Part shown: positions 49,377-58,296 of the stretch, piece after piece | How positions within the stretch are numbered: position 1 is the first letter of the stretch | Layout: every line of letters begins with the position of its first letter | Assembly (NCBI RefSeq): GCF_001578105.1 | Contig: NZ_CP014275.1 | Coordinates: 1,302,001-1,366,000, forward strand | Reading direction: 5' to 3' | DNA: 64,000 nucleotides | From: Martelella sp. AD-3 | GTDB lineage: Bacteria; Pseudomonadota; Alphaproteobacteria; Rhizobiales; Rhizobiaceae | The notes under the pieces: generated by a model | The model's input: only the letters and a program-made list of their open reading frames with translations | Databases searched by the model: none | What the model was told of the DNA's origin: nothing | Translations under genes and position numbers: made by a program

Positions 49377-49431
49377 TTGAAGACGCTGGTGGAGGCGGGC
49401 GTATGTCAAGCGGCAACCCTGCCTCTCTTCT

Positions 49432-49453
49432 GGGTCACCCTCGGGCTTGACCC
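49432..49453. repeat. small intergenic palindrome
   Basis: GGGTCA...TGACCC inverted arms around CCCTCGGGCT, in the gap between the receptor and ligase genes. Sequences of this kind are frequent dispersed intergenic repeats in alphaproteobacteria; it may cut or tune the operon here. Confidence 0.4.
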
Positions 49454-49609
49454 GATGGTCCAGGCGACACGGGACGGAAAGGCAAGGGAAACCTTGCCGC
49501 CGAGGCCGACGCCGACACTGTTGACAAGGATCGTCCGGAACGCGTTTGCTCCGGGCGGTCGCATATGAAGGACGCAGAGCCGCGTCCGACAACCGATGGG
49601 AAGAGCCTG

Positions 49610-50983
49610 ATGAGCGCAAGCTACACATTCGACGAACTGAAGCGGGATGTTTCCGAGGGGCGGATAGACACCGTGCTGGCCTGCCAGGTCGACATGCAGG
49701 GCCGGCTGATGGGCAAGCGCTTCCACGCCGAATATTTCGTCGAGAGCGGCTTCAGGGAAACCCATTGCTGCAACTATGTCCAGGCCACCGACATGGAGAT
49801 GAACACCGTCTCCGGTTATGAGTCGACCAGCTGGGCGGCGGGATACGGCGACTATACGATGAAGCCGGACCTTGGCACGCTCAGGCGCATTCCCTGGCTG
49901 GAGGGCACGGCGCTGGTGCTTTGCGATGTCGAGGATCACGCGACCCACAGCGAGGTCGCCCATTCGCCGCGCGCGCTCTTGAAAAAGCAGATCGGCCGTC
50001 TCGAGGCGCATGGCTTTCGCGCGATGATGGCGACGGAGCTTGAATTCTTCCTCTTCAACCAGTCCTTCGAAAGCGCGGAGGAGGCCGGCTATCGCGGGCT
50101 GAAGCGCTCGAGCGCCTATAACGAGGACTATCATATCTTCCAGACCACCAAGGAAGAAGATGTGATGCGGGCGATCCGCAACGGGTTGCAGGGCGCGGGC
50201 ATTCCGATCGAAAATTCCAAGGGCGAGGCCGACGCCGGGCAGGAGGAGCTCAATGTGCGTTACGGCGACGCGCTGACCATGGCCGACCGCCACGCCATCA
50301 TCAAGAACGCCTGCAAGGAGATCGCCTGGCAGAAGGGCAGGGCCGTGACCTTCATGGCCAAGTGGAATTACGATGCGGCCGGCAACTCCTCCCATGTGCA
50401 CCAATCGCTCTGGAGCGCCGACGGCGCGACGCCGCTGTTCTTTGATCCGGACGGTCCATACGGCATGTCGAAGCTGATGGAGCATTATGTGGCGGGCCTG
50501 CTCGCCCATTCGGCAGAGATCACCTATTTTCTGGCGCCCTACATCAATTCCTACAAGCGCTTCATGGCCGGCACCTTCGCGCCGACCAAGGCGATCTGGT
50601 CGCGCGACAACCGCACGGCCGGTTTCCGCCTTTGCGGCGAAAAGACCAAGGGCATCCGCATCGAGTGCCGCATCGGCGGCGCCGATCTCAACCCCTATCT
50701 GGCCTTCGCCGCACAGCTTGCCGCCGGTCTCGACGGCATTGAAAAGGAGATGACGCTGGAAGAGCCCTATTTGGGCGATGCCTATGGCGCGGGCAGCGAT
50801 ATCCGCGAGATCCCGAAGACCCTGCGGGCGGCGGCAGAGGCCATGGACGCTTCCGAGTTTCTGCGTTCAGCCTTCGGCGACGGCGTCATCAACCATTATC
50901 GCCGCGCCGCCGAATGGGAGCAGGAGGAATATGACCGCCGCGTCACCGACTGGGAGGTCGCGCGTGGGTTTGAGAGAGCTTGA
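49610..50983 (+). CDS. glutamine-synthetase-family gamma-glutamyl-amine ligase
   Basis: This 457-residue GS-fold enzyme likely joins glutamate to an amine with ATP. It has the GS motifs MATELEFFLFNQ, KWNYDAAGNSSHVHQSLW and NRTAGFRLCGEKTKGIRIECRIGG. It belongs to the GlnT/PuuA-like branch, in which the typical substrate is a polyamine or other small amine rather than ammonia. Downstream aldehyde and alcohol dehydrogenase genes fit a gamma-glutamylated amino-alcohol or polyamine route. ATG 49610 has GGGAAGAG upstream; ATG 49565 is an alternative adding 15 residues. Confidence 0.85.
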   Translation: MSASYTFDELKRDVSEGRIDTVLACQVDMQGRLMGKRFHAEYFVESGFRETHCCNYVQATDMEMNTVSGYESTSWAAGYGDYTMKPDLGTLRRIPWLEGTALVLCDVEDHATHSEVAHSPRALLKKQIGRLEAHGFRAMMATELEFFLFNQSFESAEEAGYRGLKRSSAYNEDYHIFQTTKEEDVMRAIRNGLQGAGIPIENSKGEADAGQEELNVRYGDALTMADRHAIIKNACKEIAWQKGRAVTFMAKWNYDAAGNSSHVHQSLWSADGATPLFFDPDGPYGMSKLMEHYVAGLLAHSAEITYFLAPYINSYKRFMAGTFAPTKAIWSRDNRTAGFRLCGEKTKGIRIECRIGGADLNPYLAFAAQLAAGLDGIEKEMTLEEPYLGDAYGAGSDIREIPKTLRAAAEAMDASEFLRSAFGDGVINHYRRAAEWEQEEYDRRVTDWEVARGFERA

Positions 50984-51052
50984 AGGCGAGACGACGGCAA
51001 GGGTTGCTTTCGCCTGTTTTGAGACAAACCAGCAAATGACAGGATGGCGATC

Positions 51053-52438
51053 ATGACGATGATCCAATGTATTTCGCCGATCGACGGATCGGTCTATGCC
51101 GAGCGGGAGGCGGTTTCCGCCGCTGCCGCAGGTGCCGCCGTGGAAAGGGCGCGGGCGGCCCAGAGGGATTGGGCGAAGCGGCCGCTTGAAGAACGCGTCG
51201 CGCTGGTTCAGGCGGGCGTCAAGGCGCTCAATGCCATGAGCGACGAGGTGGTGCAGGAGCTGGCCTGGATGATGGGCCGGCCGGTGCGCTACGGCGGCGA
51301 GTTCGGCGGCGTCAACGAACGCGCCGACTATATGGCAAGCATCGCGGCGGAAGGTCTGGCCCCGGTCGCGCTTGAGGACAGCGGCAATTTCCGCCGCTAT
51401 ATCGCGCGCGAGCCGCACGGCGTCGTCTTCGTCATCGCGCCGTGGAACTATCCCTATCTGACGGCGATCAACACCATCGTTCCGGCGCTGATTGCCGGCA
51501 ATGCCGTGATCATCAAGCATGCGAGCCAGACCCTTCTGGTCGGCGAGCGCATCGTCAAGGCTTTCGTTTCTGCAGGCATTCCGGAAGACCTGTTCCAGAA
51601 TATCTTTCTCGATCATGCGACGAGTTCCGAACTGATCGCGGCAAAGAGCTTCGACTTCATCAATTTCACCGGTTCGGTGGAAGGCGGGCGGCAGATCGAA
51701 CGCGCGGCGGCGGGCACCTTCACGCCGCTCGGACTGGAACTCGGCGGCAAGGATCCGGGTTATGTGATGGAGGATGCCGACCTCGATGCGGCGGTCGCGA
51801 CGCTGATGGATGCGGCGATGTTCAATGCCGGCCAGTGCTGCTGCGGCATCGAGCGCATCTATGTGACCGAGAGCCTCTATGACGCCTTTGTCGAAAAGGC
51901 GGCCGCCTTTGCCGCGGCCTACAAGCTCGGCAATCCGCTGGACGAGGCGACAACGCTCGGGCCGATGGCGAACAGGCGCTTTGCCGCCGTGGTGCGCAGG
52001 CAGATCGAGGAAGCGATCGCCGCCGGCGCCACGCCGCTGGTCGACCCGAAACTGTTTCCGCAAGATGACGGCGGCGCCTACCTCGCGCCGCAGGTTCTCG
52101 TCAATGTCGACCATTCCATGGATGTGATGCGCGAGGAGAGCTTCGGCCCTGTTGTCGGCATCATGAAGGTCTCCTCCGACGAGGAGGCGCTTTCCCTGAT
52201 GAATGACAGCGAATACGGCCTGACCGCCTCGCTCTGGACAGCCGATCCCGACCGCGCTGCCGCCCTTGGCGCCCGGATCGAAACCGGCACTGTGTTCATG
52301 AACCGCGCCGACTATCTCGATCCGGCCCTCTGCTGGACCGGCTGCAAGAATACCGGACGCGGCGGCTCGCTCTCCGTTATCGGCTATCACAACCTGACCC
52401 GGCCGAAGTCGTACCACCTGAAGAAAGTCACGAAATGA
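51053..52438 (+). CDS. NAD(P)+-dependent aldehyde dehydrogenase
   Basis: This 461-residue ALDH oxidises an aldehyde to its acid. Visible are IAPWNYPYLTAINTIVPALIAGN (cofactor binding), the catalytic glutamate in GLELGGKDP, and the catalytic cysteine in NAGQCCCGIER. Its stop overlaps the next gene by ATGA. Operon context suggests the substrate is the aldehyde made by the iron-type dehydrogenase next door. ATG 51053 has AGGA at proper spacing; 51044 does not. Confidence 0.93.
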   Translation: MTMIQCISPIDGSVYAEREAVSAAAAGAAVERARAAQRDWAKRPLEERVALVQAGVKALNAMSDEVVQELAWMMGRPVRYGGEFGGVNERADYMASIAAEGLAPVALEDSGNFRRYIAREPHGVVFVIAPWNYPYLTAINTIVPALIAGNAVIIKHASQTLLVGERIVKAFVSAGIPEDLFQNIFLDHATSSELIAAKSFDFINFTGSVEGGRQIERAAAGTFTPLGLELGGKDPGYVMEDADLDAAVATLMDAAMFNAGQCCCGIERIYVTESLYDAFVEKAAAFAAAYKLGNPLDEATTLGPMANRRFAAVVRRQIEEAIAAGATPLVDPKLFPQDDGGAYLAPQVLVNVDHSMDVMREESFGPVVGIMKVSSDEEALSLMNDSEYGLTASLWTADPDRAAALGARIETGTVFMNRADYLDPALCWTGCKNTGRGGSLSVIGYHNLTRPKSYHLKKVTK

Positions 52439-53580
52439 GCTTCACAGCCAACTGGAGTTATCCGACCACGATCAAGTTCGGCGCAGGCCGCATCGTCGAG
52501 CTTGCCGCTGCCTGCAAGAGCCTCGGCATGGCCAATCCGCTGCTGGTGACCGACAAGGGGCTTGCAAGCCTGCCGATCACGAGGAATGCGCTGAAAATCC
52601 TTTCCGAGGAAGGGCTCGATGCCGCATTGTTTTCGGATGTCGATCCGAACCCGAACGAGAAGAACCTTGCCGCCGGCATCGCCGCCTTCAAGGAGGGCGG
52701 CCATGACGGCGTGATCGCCTTTGGCGGCGGCTCCGGGCTCGATCTCGGCAAGCTGGTGGCGATGATGGCGGGCCAGACTTTGCCGGTCTGGGACTTCGAG
52801 GATATCGGCGACTGGTGGACGCGGGCCGATGCCTATGCGATTGCCCCGATCGTCGCGGTGCCGACAACGGCCGGAACGGGCTCGGAAGTCGGCCGGGCAG
52901 GGGTGCTGACCAATTCCGAAACCCATGTGAAGAAGATCATCTTCCACCCGAAGCTTTTGCCGGGCGTGGTCATCTGTGATCCGGAACTGACCATCGGCAT
53001 GCCGAAGATCATCACCGCCGGCACGGGGCTTGATGCCTTTGCCCATTGTCTGGAGGCCTACTGCTCGCCCCACTACCACCCGATGTCGCACGGCATTGCG
53101 CTGGAGGGCATGCGGCTGGTGAAGGACAATCTGCCGCGCGTCTACAACGATCCGGAAGACCTGGAGGCGCGCGCCGAGATGATGAGCGCGGCCGCCATGG
53201 GGGCGGTTGCCTTCCAGAAGGGCCTTGGCGCGATCCACGCGATCTCGCATCCGCTCGGCGCCGTCTATAACACCCATCACGGCATGACCAACGCCGTGGT
53301 CATGCCGCCGGTGCTGCGCTTCAACCGCGACAAGATTGCGGACAAGCTGAGGCTTGCCGCTGATTATCTTGGTATTTCAGGTGGTTACGACGGGTTTTAC
53401 AATTTCGTTCTGGAATTCCGTAAAGAACTTGGCGTACCGGAAAACCTCACGGCAATGGGCATCGCGCCCGACCGGATCGACGAACTCGCCGTGATGGCGC
53501 TCGAGGACCCGAGCACCGGCGGCAACCCGGTCGAGATGACGCTGGAGAACACGAAAGCGCTTCTGGCAGACTGTTTCTGA
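52435..53580 (+). CDS. iron-containing alcohol dehydrogenase
   Basis: This 381-residue group III dehydrogenase oxidises an alcohol, or reduces an aldehyde, with NAD(P). Features are GGGSGLDLGKLVAMMAG (nucleotide binding), PTTAGTGSEVGRAGVLTN, and the metal-site histidines in FAHCLEAYCSPHYHPMSHGIAL and GAIHAISHPLGAVYNTHHG. It is coupled to the aldehyde dehydrogenase by an ATGA overlap and is the last gene of the operon. Confidence 0.94.
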   Translation: MSFTANWSYPTTIKFGAGRIVELAAACKSLGMANPLLVTDKGLASLPITRNALKILSEEGLDAALFSDVDPNPNEKNLAAGIAAFKEGGHDGVIAFGGGSGLDLGKLVAMMAGQTLPVWDFEDIGDWWTRADAYAIAPIVAVPTTAGTGSEVGRAGVLTNSETHVKKIIFHPKLLPGVVICDPELTIGMPKIITAGTGLDAFAHCLEAYCSPHYHPMSHGIALEGMRLVKDNLPRVYNDPEDLEARAEMMSAAAMGAVAFQKGLGAIHAISHPLGAVYNTHHGMTNAVVMPPVLRFNRDKIADKLRLAADYLGISGGYDGFYNFVLEFRKELGVPENLTAMGIAPDRIDELAVMALEDPSTGGNPVEMTLENTKALLADCF

Positions 53581-53633
53581 ATAGAGTTGGCGGCGCGTTT
53601 CGAAGGGCGTCGCGGCCGCGGCGCCCTTGTTCG

Positions 53634-54293
53634 TTATGCGGCGGCCTTGAGAATGTCGTCCTTCGCCTTGTCGAGGTCGGTGCGCACCAGACCGGTCAGA
53701 AGGCGCGGCAGGGCTTGCCTGCCGCCCGCGAGTTCCGCAAGGCTTTCGCCATCCGCAGGCAGGCCGAGGCTTTCGGCGGCCTTTGCCGCGCGGGCGTCGC
53801 AGAAGGGATAGTGTTCTTCCCAGGCGCGCTGGACCTCGCGGAAGAAAATATCCGCCCCGGTTTCGCCGATGCCCTTGAACGCCTTCAGGCGCTTGCGTTC
53901 TTCCGAGGGCGAGCGACCGGCATCATCCCTCAGCCTGCGCAGATCGCCGCCATAGTTTTTGTCCAGCAGGTCGAGCGTGTCGGCCAGGTAACGCGCCGTG
54001 CTTTCGTCATAGCGCGCATAACCGTTTTCGTTCAGCACTTTCACCCGCTCTTCCCACGACGTTGCAGCCATCTTGTCCGGCGTCGTCCAGCCGGCGTCGA
54101 AAAGCGCCTTCGCGGCCTCCTGGGCCTTGTCTGCGCTGATCCGCGCGCTCATCAGCAATGCGCAGACGAGCCACTGGAAGAGCGGCGCAGGCGTGTTCTT
54201 CCCCAAATCTATGCCAAGCATCTGCGCATAGCTTCGGGGATAGCGGTCCAGTACCGCCTTCACGATTTCCGTCTCGTGTGCCTTTGCTGCCAT
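53634..54293 (-). CDS. HhH-GPD-like DNA repair/endonuclease protein
   Basis: A 219-residue protein with the helical layout of endonuclease III-like base-excision proteins and a helix-hairpin-helix (KAFKGIGETGADIFFREVQRA at about 149-169). An acidic/Cys segment (YPFCDARAAKAAESLG) follows in the place of the catalytic Asp region. The four-Cys iron-sulfur loop of EndoIII is absent. The N-terminus has LFQWLVCALLMSARISADKAQEAAK, typical of the glycosylase first domain. GGAG precedes ATG 54293. The IS256 element has inserted 55 bases upstream of the start and may separate the gene from its promoter. Confidence 0.6.
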   Translation of the reverse strand: MAAKAHETEIVKAVLDRYPRSYAQMLGIDLGKNTPAPLFQWLVCALLMSARISADKAQEAAKALFDAGWTTPDKMAATSWEERVKVLNENGYARYDESTARYLADTLDLLDKNYGGDLRRLRDDAGRSPSEERKRLKAFKGIGETGADIFFREVQRAWEEHYPFCDARAAKAAESLGLPADGESLAELAGGRQALPRLLTGLVRTDLDKAKDDILKAAA

Positions 54294-54355
54294 CGCCTGC
54301 TCTCCTTGAACCATGAATGTGTCGTGGGCGCATACCCCGCGCTTTTCCGTCCAAC

Positions 54356-55713
54356 GATCGTGTCCCATGACGTGGTGTAGCTTAGACGACCACGGCTCAT
54401 CCCAGAGGGGCGGATGAGTGTCAGCTTGCTGCTGGCAGGCTGATGAGCGGATCATCGCTCATCGTGGCGATTGTCTCAAGTGTCATGTAGCGGGACCTCT
54501 GGACGGCCCATTCGTCGTTTTGCTCCAGGAGCAAGGCACCGACCAGTCTGACGATGGCGTCGTCGTTGGGGAAGATGCCAACGACTTCAGTGCGTCGCTT
54601 GATCTCGCCGTTGAGACGCTCGATCGGATTTGTCGAATGAAGCTTTGCCCAGTGCTGCCTGGGAAAGGTCATGTAGGCGAGCACGTCCTGTTCGGCGTTG
54701 TCCATGAGCGTGGCGAGTTTCGGCACCTTCGGCCTGATCTGGTCAGCGACATTGCGCCACTGGGTGCTCGCCGCCTCCGGCGTGTCCTGTGCAAACGCGG
54801 TGGCGATGAAGGCGGAGACGACGCGCCGCCCGCTCTTTCCGGCATGAGCCAATGCGTTTCTCATGAAGTGGACCCTGCAGCGCTGCCAGGTGGCGCAAAG
54901 CACCTTCGTCACGGCGGCCTTGATCCCCTCATGGGCATCGGAGACGACGAGCTTGACGCCGCGCAGCCCGCGCCTGGTCAGCTTTCGCAGGAACTCGGTC
55001 CAGATCGGCTCGGCTTCTGATGTTCCGATCTCCATGCCGAGCACTTCGCGCCGGCCGTCGGTGTTCACGCCCACCGCGATGATGACGGCGACTGAGACGA
55101 TGCGCCCGCCGCGTCGGACCTTCAGATAGGTGGCATCAATCCAGAGGTAGGGCCATTCTCCTTCGATGGGCCTGTCCAGAAAGGCCTTCACCTTGTCGTC
55201 TATTTCCTCGCAAAGTCGCGAGACCTGGCTCTTGGAGATGCCCGACATGCCCATGGCTTTGACGAGATCATCGACGGACCGGGTCGAAACGCCCTGGATA
55301 TAGGCTTCCTGGATGACCGCCGTCAGAGCCTTCTCCGCCATCCGGCGTGGTTCGAGAAAGCTCGGAAAATAGCTGCCGGTGCGAAGCTTGGGGATGCGCA
55401 GCTCAACGGTGCCCGCTCGCGTTTCCCAGTCTCGATCGCGGTAGCCGTTGCGCTGGGCAAGCCGGAACGTGGTCTTCTCGCCGTATCCAGCGCCTGTCTT
55501 CGCGCTCACCTCCAGCGCCATCAGTTTCTCGGCTGCAAAGCCGATCATCTCACGCAGCAAATCGGCATCAGCGCTCTTCTCAACAGCCAAGCGCAGGTTC
55601 ATCATGTCGTCGGTCATCGGTGGTGTCCTTAAGGTTGGTTCTAAGCAACCCGACCCTACCGGAAATCACCGATGGCTATGAAATCCAGCTACACCACGTC
55701 ATGGGACACGATC
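54356..55713 (-). mobile_element. complete IS256-family insertion sequence
   Basis: A 1358-bp element with perfect 27-bp terminal inverted repeats (54356-54382 and 55687-55713, beginning GATCGTGTCCCATGACGTGG). An 8-bp target duplication CGTCCAAC flanks it at 54348-54355 and 55714-55721. Intact transposase and ends suggest a recent insertion. Confidence 0.95.
54421..55617 (-). CDS. IS256-family (Mutator-type) transposase
   Basis: This 398-residue DDE transposase has segments with the catalytic acids: [13 protein letters not shown] (first Asp), [13 protein letters not shown] (second Asp) and the C-terminal [17 protein letters not shown] (Glu). A helix-rich DNA-binding N-terminus includes [18 protein letters not shown]. 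It fills the element, with 65 bases to one end and about 95 to the other. No frameshift or stop; probably functional. Confidence 0.95.
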   Translation of the reverse strand: MTDDMMNLRLAVEKSADADLLREMIGFAAEKLMALEVSAKTGAGYGEKTTFRLAQRNGYRDRDWETRAGTVELRIPKLRTGSYFPSFLEPRRMAEKALTAVIQEAYIQGVSTRSVDDLVKAMGMSGISKSQVSRLCEEIDDKVKAFLDRPIEGEWPYLWIDATYLKVRRGGRIVSVAVIIAVGVNTDGRREVLGMEIGTSEAEPIWTEFLRKLTRRGLRGVKLVVSDAHEGIKAAVTKVLCATWQRCRVHFMRNALAHAGKSGRRVVSAFIATAFAQDTPEAASTQWRNVADQIRPKVPKLATLMDNAEQDVLAYMTFPRQHWAKLHSTNPIERLNGEIKRRTEVVGIFPNDDAIVRLVGALLLEQNDEWAVQRSRYMTLETIATMSDDPLISLPAAS

Positions 55714-55849
55714 CGTCCAACACGCGGAAGCGATGGAAGTTCCGGCCGGAGAGTTGCATCCGACCTTCGAAACGGTCTAGGTCCTGTTGACAAAGTGGTT
55801 TCCCAAATCAGTGGAAGCATGATTCAAGACTGCTTTTTAGGAGGCGGTT

Positions 55850-56565
55850 TTGGCACGCGGCGACCTGACGGATATGGAATGGCGGATCATCGAAGGGCTT
55901 TTGCCGTCGGAGCGCGGTAGAAAGTCCCGGCCCGCGCATGACAATCGACGGTATCCGAACGGCATGCTACATGCTCTGCGGGTCGGCTGCCCCTGGCGCG
56001 ACATGCATGAGCGCTACGGAAAGTGGAATTCCGTCTATATGCGTTTCCGCCACTGGGCGGAACAAGGGGTGTGGGATGCACTGCTTGAAACGCTGGTCGA
56101 GTTGGGGCTGGCCGATGACCGGCAGCACATGATCGACAGCACCACAGTTTGCGGCCACTCTCAGGCTGCGGGTGCTAAAGGGGGACTTATAAGGAGGCTT
56201 TTGGTCGATCACGTGGCGGCTTTTCGACGAAAATCCACGCCCGCGCAGACGGTCAGGGACGCCCTCTCGGCTTCATCCTGACAGGCGGAGAGGCTTCCGA
56301 CTACAATGCTGTTTCTGACCTGCTGGCGATGCCGGTTGGCAAGCCGAGGCGGTTTCTTGCCGACAAAGGATATGACGCTGACTTTCTACGCGAGGAGTTG
56401 CTGCTCCAAGGGACCAGGCCGGTCATTCCGCCGAAGGCCAACCGGAAAGCCCCGCCCGCCTGCGACTTTAGAGCCTACAAGGATCGAAACCGCATCGAGC
56501 GGATGTTCAATCGGCGGATCAAGCAGTTCCGTCGTCTTGCTACCCGATACGACAAGACCCGATAA
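55850..56565 (+). pseudogene. IS5-family (IS427 group) transposase, damaged
   Basis: The first frame (MARGDLTDMEWRIIEGLLPS to about 56180) and a second frame -1 to it (EAFGRSRGG, then GFILTGGEASDYNAVSDLL and DRNRIERMFNR) together make one transposase. The switch lies at AAAGGGGG (56177-56184), where this group normally uses programmed frameshifting. A TAA at 56563 cuts off about 25 C-terminal residues present in the fragment at 58100. A 3-base insertion duplicates an Arg near 56517. The right terminal repeat near 56631 is degraded, so this copy is probably inactive. The IS copy spans 55781-56631. Confidence 0.85.
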
Positions 56566-56668
56566 TCTTTCGAGGGCTTCCTCGCCGTGGCCGCCGCAAA
56601 ATATGGTTGCCATACTGTTGTCAACAAGACCCAGGTTTGTCCGGGTAACTCATTTGGAGGCTAAAATC

Positions 56669-57667
56669 TTGACTGTTGCTTTGGTGGGAACGTCGTCTTT
56701 TGATCGGTTCTTCAATCCAGCCCTCGACGCGTTGCAACGGCGCGGCCATGGTGTGGCACGGTTTGTCACGCGCGAGGAACTGCTTGCCGCCGTTGATGCA
56801 CTGCAGTCTTTGGAAATTCTTGGCGCGACCTCAAGCTTTGCAGCCGACCGGGAGCTGTTTGCCAGGATGCCGCGTCTGCGCGCACTGGTTTCTCCGTTCA
56901 CAGGGGTCGAAGGGTTCGACGTTTCGGCCGCGACGGAAAACGGCATCCTCGTGGCGAATGGCCAGATTGCGGAAAACACCGTCAGCATGGCCGAGGCCGC
57001 AGTTCTCTTCACCCTGGCTTCGCTCTATGACCTTCATGGCACGGAGCGCTACCTTCGCGAAAACCTGCCGCGTCCCTCGCAGGTCCGTGCGCGCATGCTC
57101 ATGGGAAAGACAGTTGGCCTGATAGGCTTTGGCAAAATTGGACAGGCTATCGCGGAACGGCTGTCTGTATGGGGCGTGAGGCTCGTCGCTTCGGTGCGCA
57201 CGCCGCGATCGATGCCCGCCTACGTCACCTCCCAGAGCCTCGATGAAGTGCTCGCGACAAGCGATGTCGTTATCATGGCGGCTTCGCTCACTCCTGAATC
57301 ACGGGGAATGCTGGATCTTGACGCGTTGCGCCGAATGAAACCGGACGTGGTGTTTGTCAACATCACGCGGGGCGGCATCATCCCCGACGATACACTCGCC
57401 ACGCTCGCCGCAGAGCGACCGGCTATGCGCCTTGCCCTCGATGTGTTCGACCCGGAGCCGTTGAAAGAGGATAGTCCGCTGCGCGACCTTCCGAACGCCA
57501 TCCTCACCCCACACATGGTGGGACATACGGTCGAGTCGCAGATGCGCCTGCGGGAGGCATTTTGCGAGAACCTTCTCGCGGTGGCAGAGTGGCGGGTGCC
57601 TGAATACGTCGTCAATCCGTCTGTGATCGAAACGTGGCTGGGAAAAAAGGACAGCCCACAGCTCTAA
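56669..57667 (+). CDS. D-isomer-specific 2-hydroxyacid dehydrogenase family protein
   Basis: This 332-residue NAD(P)-dependent dehydrogenase is related to phosphoglycerate and glyoxylate reductases. It has the Rossmann motif GLIGFGKIGQAIAERL, the catalytic Arg in NITRGGIIPDD, Glu in DVFDPEPL and His in LTPHMVGHT. TTG 56669 with GGAGG 8 bases upstream is the best start; the frame stays open upstream through the IS end, where no homology exists. The substrate is unknown. It lies between two IS5-family pieces, which suggests acquisition as IS-borne cargo. Confidence 0.82.
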   Translation: MTVALVGTSSFDRFFNPALDALQRRGHGVARFVTREELLAAVDALQSLEILGATSSFAADRELFARMPRLRALVSPFTGVEGFDVSAATENGILVANGQIAENTVSMAEAAVLFTLASLYDLHGTERYLRENLPRPSQVRARMLMGKTVGLIGFGKIGQAIAERLSVWGVRLVASVRTPRSMPAYVTSQSLDEVLATSDVVIMAASLTPESRGMLDLDALRRMKPDVVFVNITRGGIIPDDTLATLAAERPAMRLALDVFDPEPLKEDSPLRDLPNAILTPHMVGHTVESQMRLREAFCENLLAVAEWRVPEYVVNPSVIETWLGKKDSPQL

Positions 57668-57691
57668 TTGCGTCCGAGCTTGTATCACTCA

Positions 57692-57919
57692 TCAGTGCAT
57701 CGTCATGCATTCGCGGGCGGCGCGTAGTGCAGCGGCGAGTTCGGCCTTGCTTATCGTCTGGGCAAGGTCACCGCGCAGTGCTGCAGCCCGGTCGGAGCCC
57801 TTGATGGCGGCGATGTTCAGCCACTTGTGGGCGGCGATGAAATCAACGGCGCAGCCGCGACCGGTCGCATACATGAGCCCCATTTCGAAGAAGACGTCGG
57901 CGTGATTGTCGCCGCCCAT
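57692..57919 (-). CDS. Sel1-repeat-type small protein, possibly 5'-truncated
   Basis: This 75-residue product has one and a half Sel1-like alpha-hairpins (ADVFFEMGLMYATGRGCAVD, AAHKWLNIAAIKGSDRAA) and ends in ARECMTMH, close to a small rhizobial family. Related proteins as I recall them start some 15-20 residues earlier. The IS5 fragment begins at the same place as this start codon, with an in-frame stop upstream, so the original N-terminus may have been lost. Confidence 0.55.
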   Translation of the reverse strand: MGGDNHADVFFEMGLMYATGRGCAVDFIAAHKWLNIAAIKGSDRAAALRGDLAQTISKAELAAALRAARECMTMH

Positions 57920-57920
57920 T

Positions 57921-58156
57921 TCAAGGGATCAGGCCAAGGGATCAGGCCGGTCATCCCGCCGAAGACAAACCGGAAAGCCCCGCCCGTCTGCGACTTCAGA
58001 ACTTACAAGGATCGAAACCGCATCGAGCGGATATTCAATCGGATCAAGCAGTTCCGTCGTGTTGCTACCCGATACGACAAGACCCGAAAATCTTTCGATG
58101 GCTTCCTCGCCCTGGCCGCCGCAAAAATATGGTTGCCATACTTTGTCAACAGGACC
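57921..58156 (+). pseudogene. 3' fragment of an IS5-family element
   Basis: The sequence from about 57934 repeats the last ~220 bases of the copy at 55781-56631, including the transposase C-terminus (DRNRIERIFNRIKQFRR through AAAKIWLPYFVNRT) and a well-preserved right terminal repeat. A 13-base tandem duplication (57923-57935 and 57936-57948) marks its left junction. Everything 5' of the last ~70 codons is missing. Confidence 0.85.
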
Positions 58157-58197
58157 TAGATCACCGGGCGGTTAATCTGAGCCGCCCGGTGATCTAG
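58156..58197 (+). terminator. perfect 16-bp hairpin with T-rich tail
   Basis: CTAGATCACCGGGCGG and its exact reverse complement are separated by 10 bases and followed by CTCTTTGTTTT. It is strong enough to be a terminator for plus-strand transcription. The IS5 right end abuts its left foot (CTAG), so the IS targeted the hairpin. Confidence 0.7.
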
Positions 58198-58296
58198 CTC
58201 TTTGTTTTACGCATCGGGTTATCGAAAAACCGGTAGCCGCTTTTTCGCCCGATGCTTTAGGTGTCGTCGAGGCGCAATGTCAGGAGGGAGGAAACC

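Larger units (their letters stand above)
55781..58156. mobile_element. possible IS5-type composite element carrying a dehydrogenase gene
   Basis: The left end (GGTCCTGTTGACAAAGT, 55781) and the right end (reverse complement, ending 58156) are outward ends of two IS5-family copies in direct orientation. The outer flanks read CTA before and TAG after, consistent with a TA duplication at a CTAG target, the habit of the IS427 group. Inside are a nearly full but damaged IS copy, the 2-hydroxyacid dehydrogenase gene, a Sel1-type gene and a 3' IS fragment. Composite transposition is an inference; two independent insertions with a deletion would look alike. Confidence 0.5.

Noticed and set aside
49377..49568. 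A 63-codon frame after the TRAP receptor gene
   Set aside because: Its sequence covers a dispersed intergenic palindrome and resembles translated repeat DNA, not a protein.
55850..56565. Frameshift as proof that the IS5 transposase is broken
   Set aside because: A -1 shift at a run of A and G is normal for this IS group. The damage is instead shown by the TAA near 56563 and the degraded right end.
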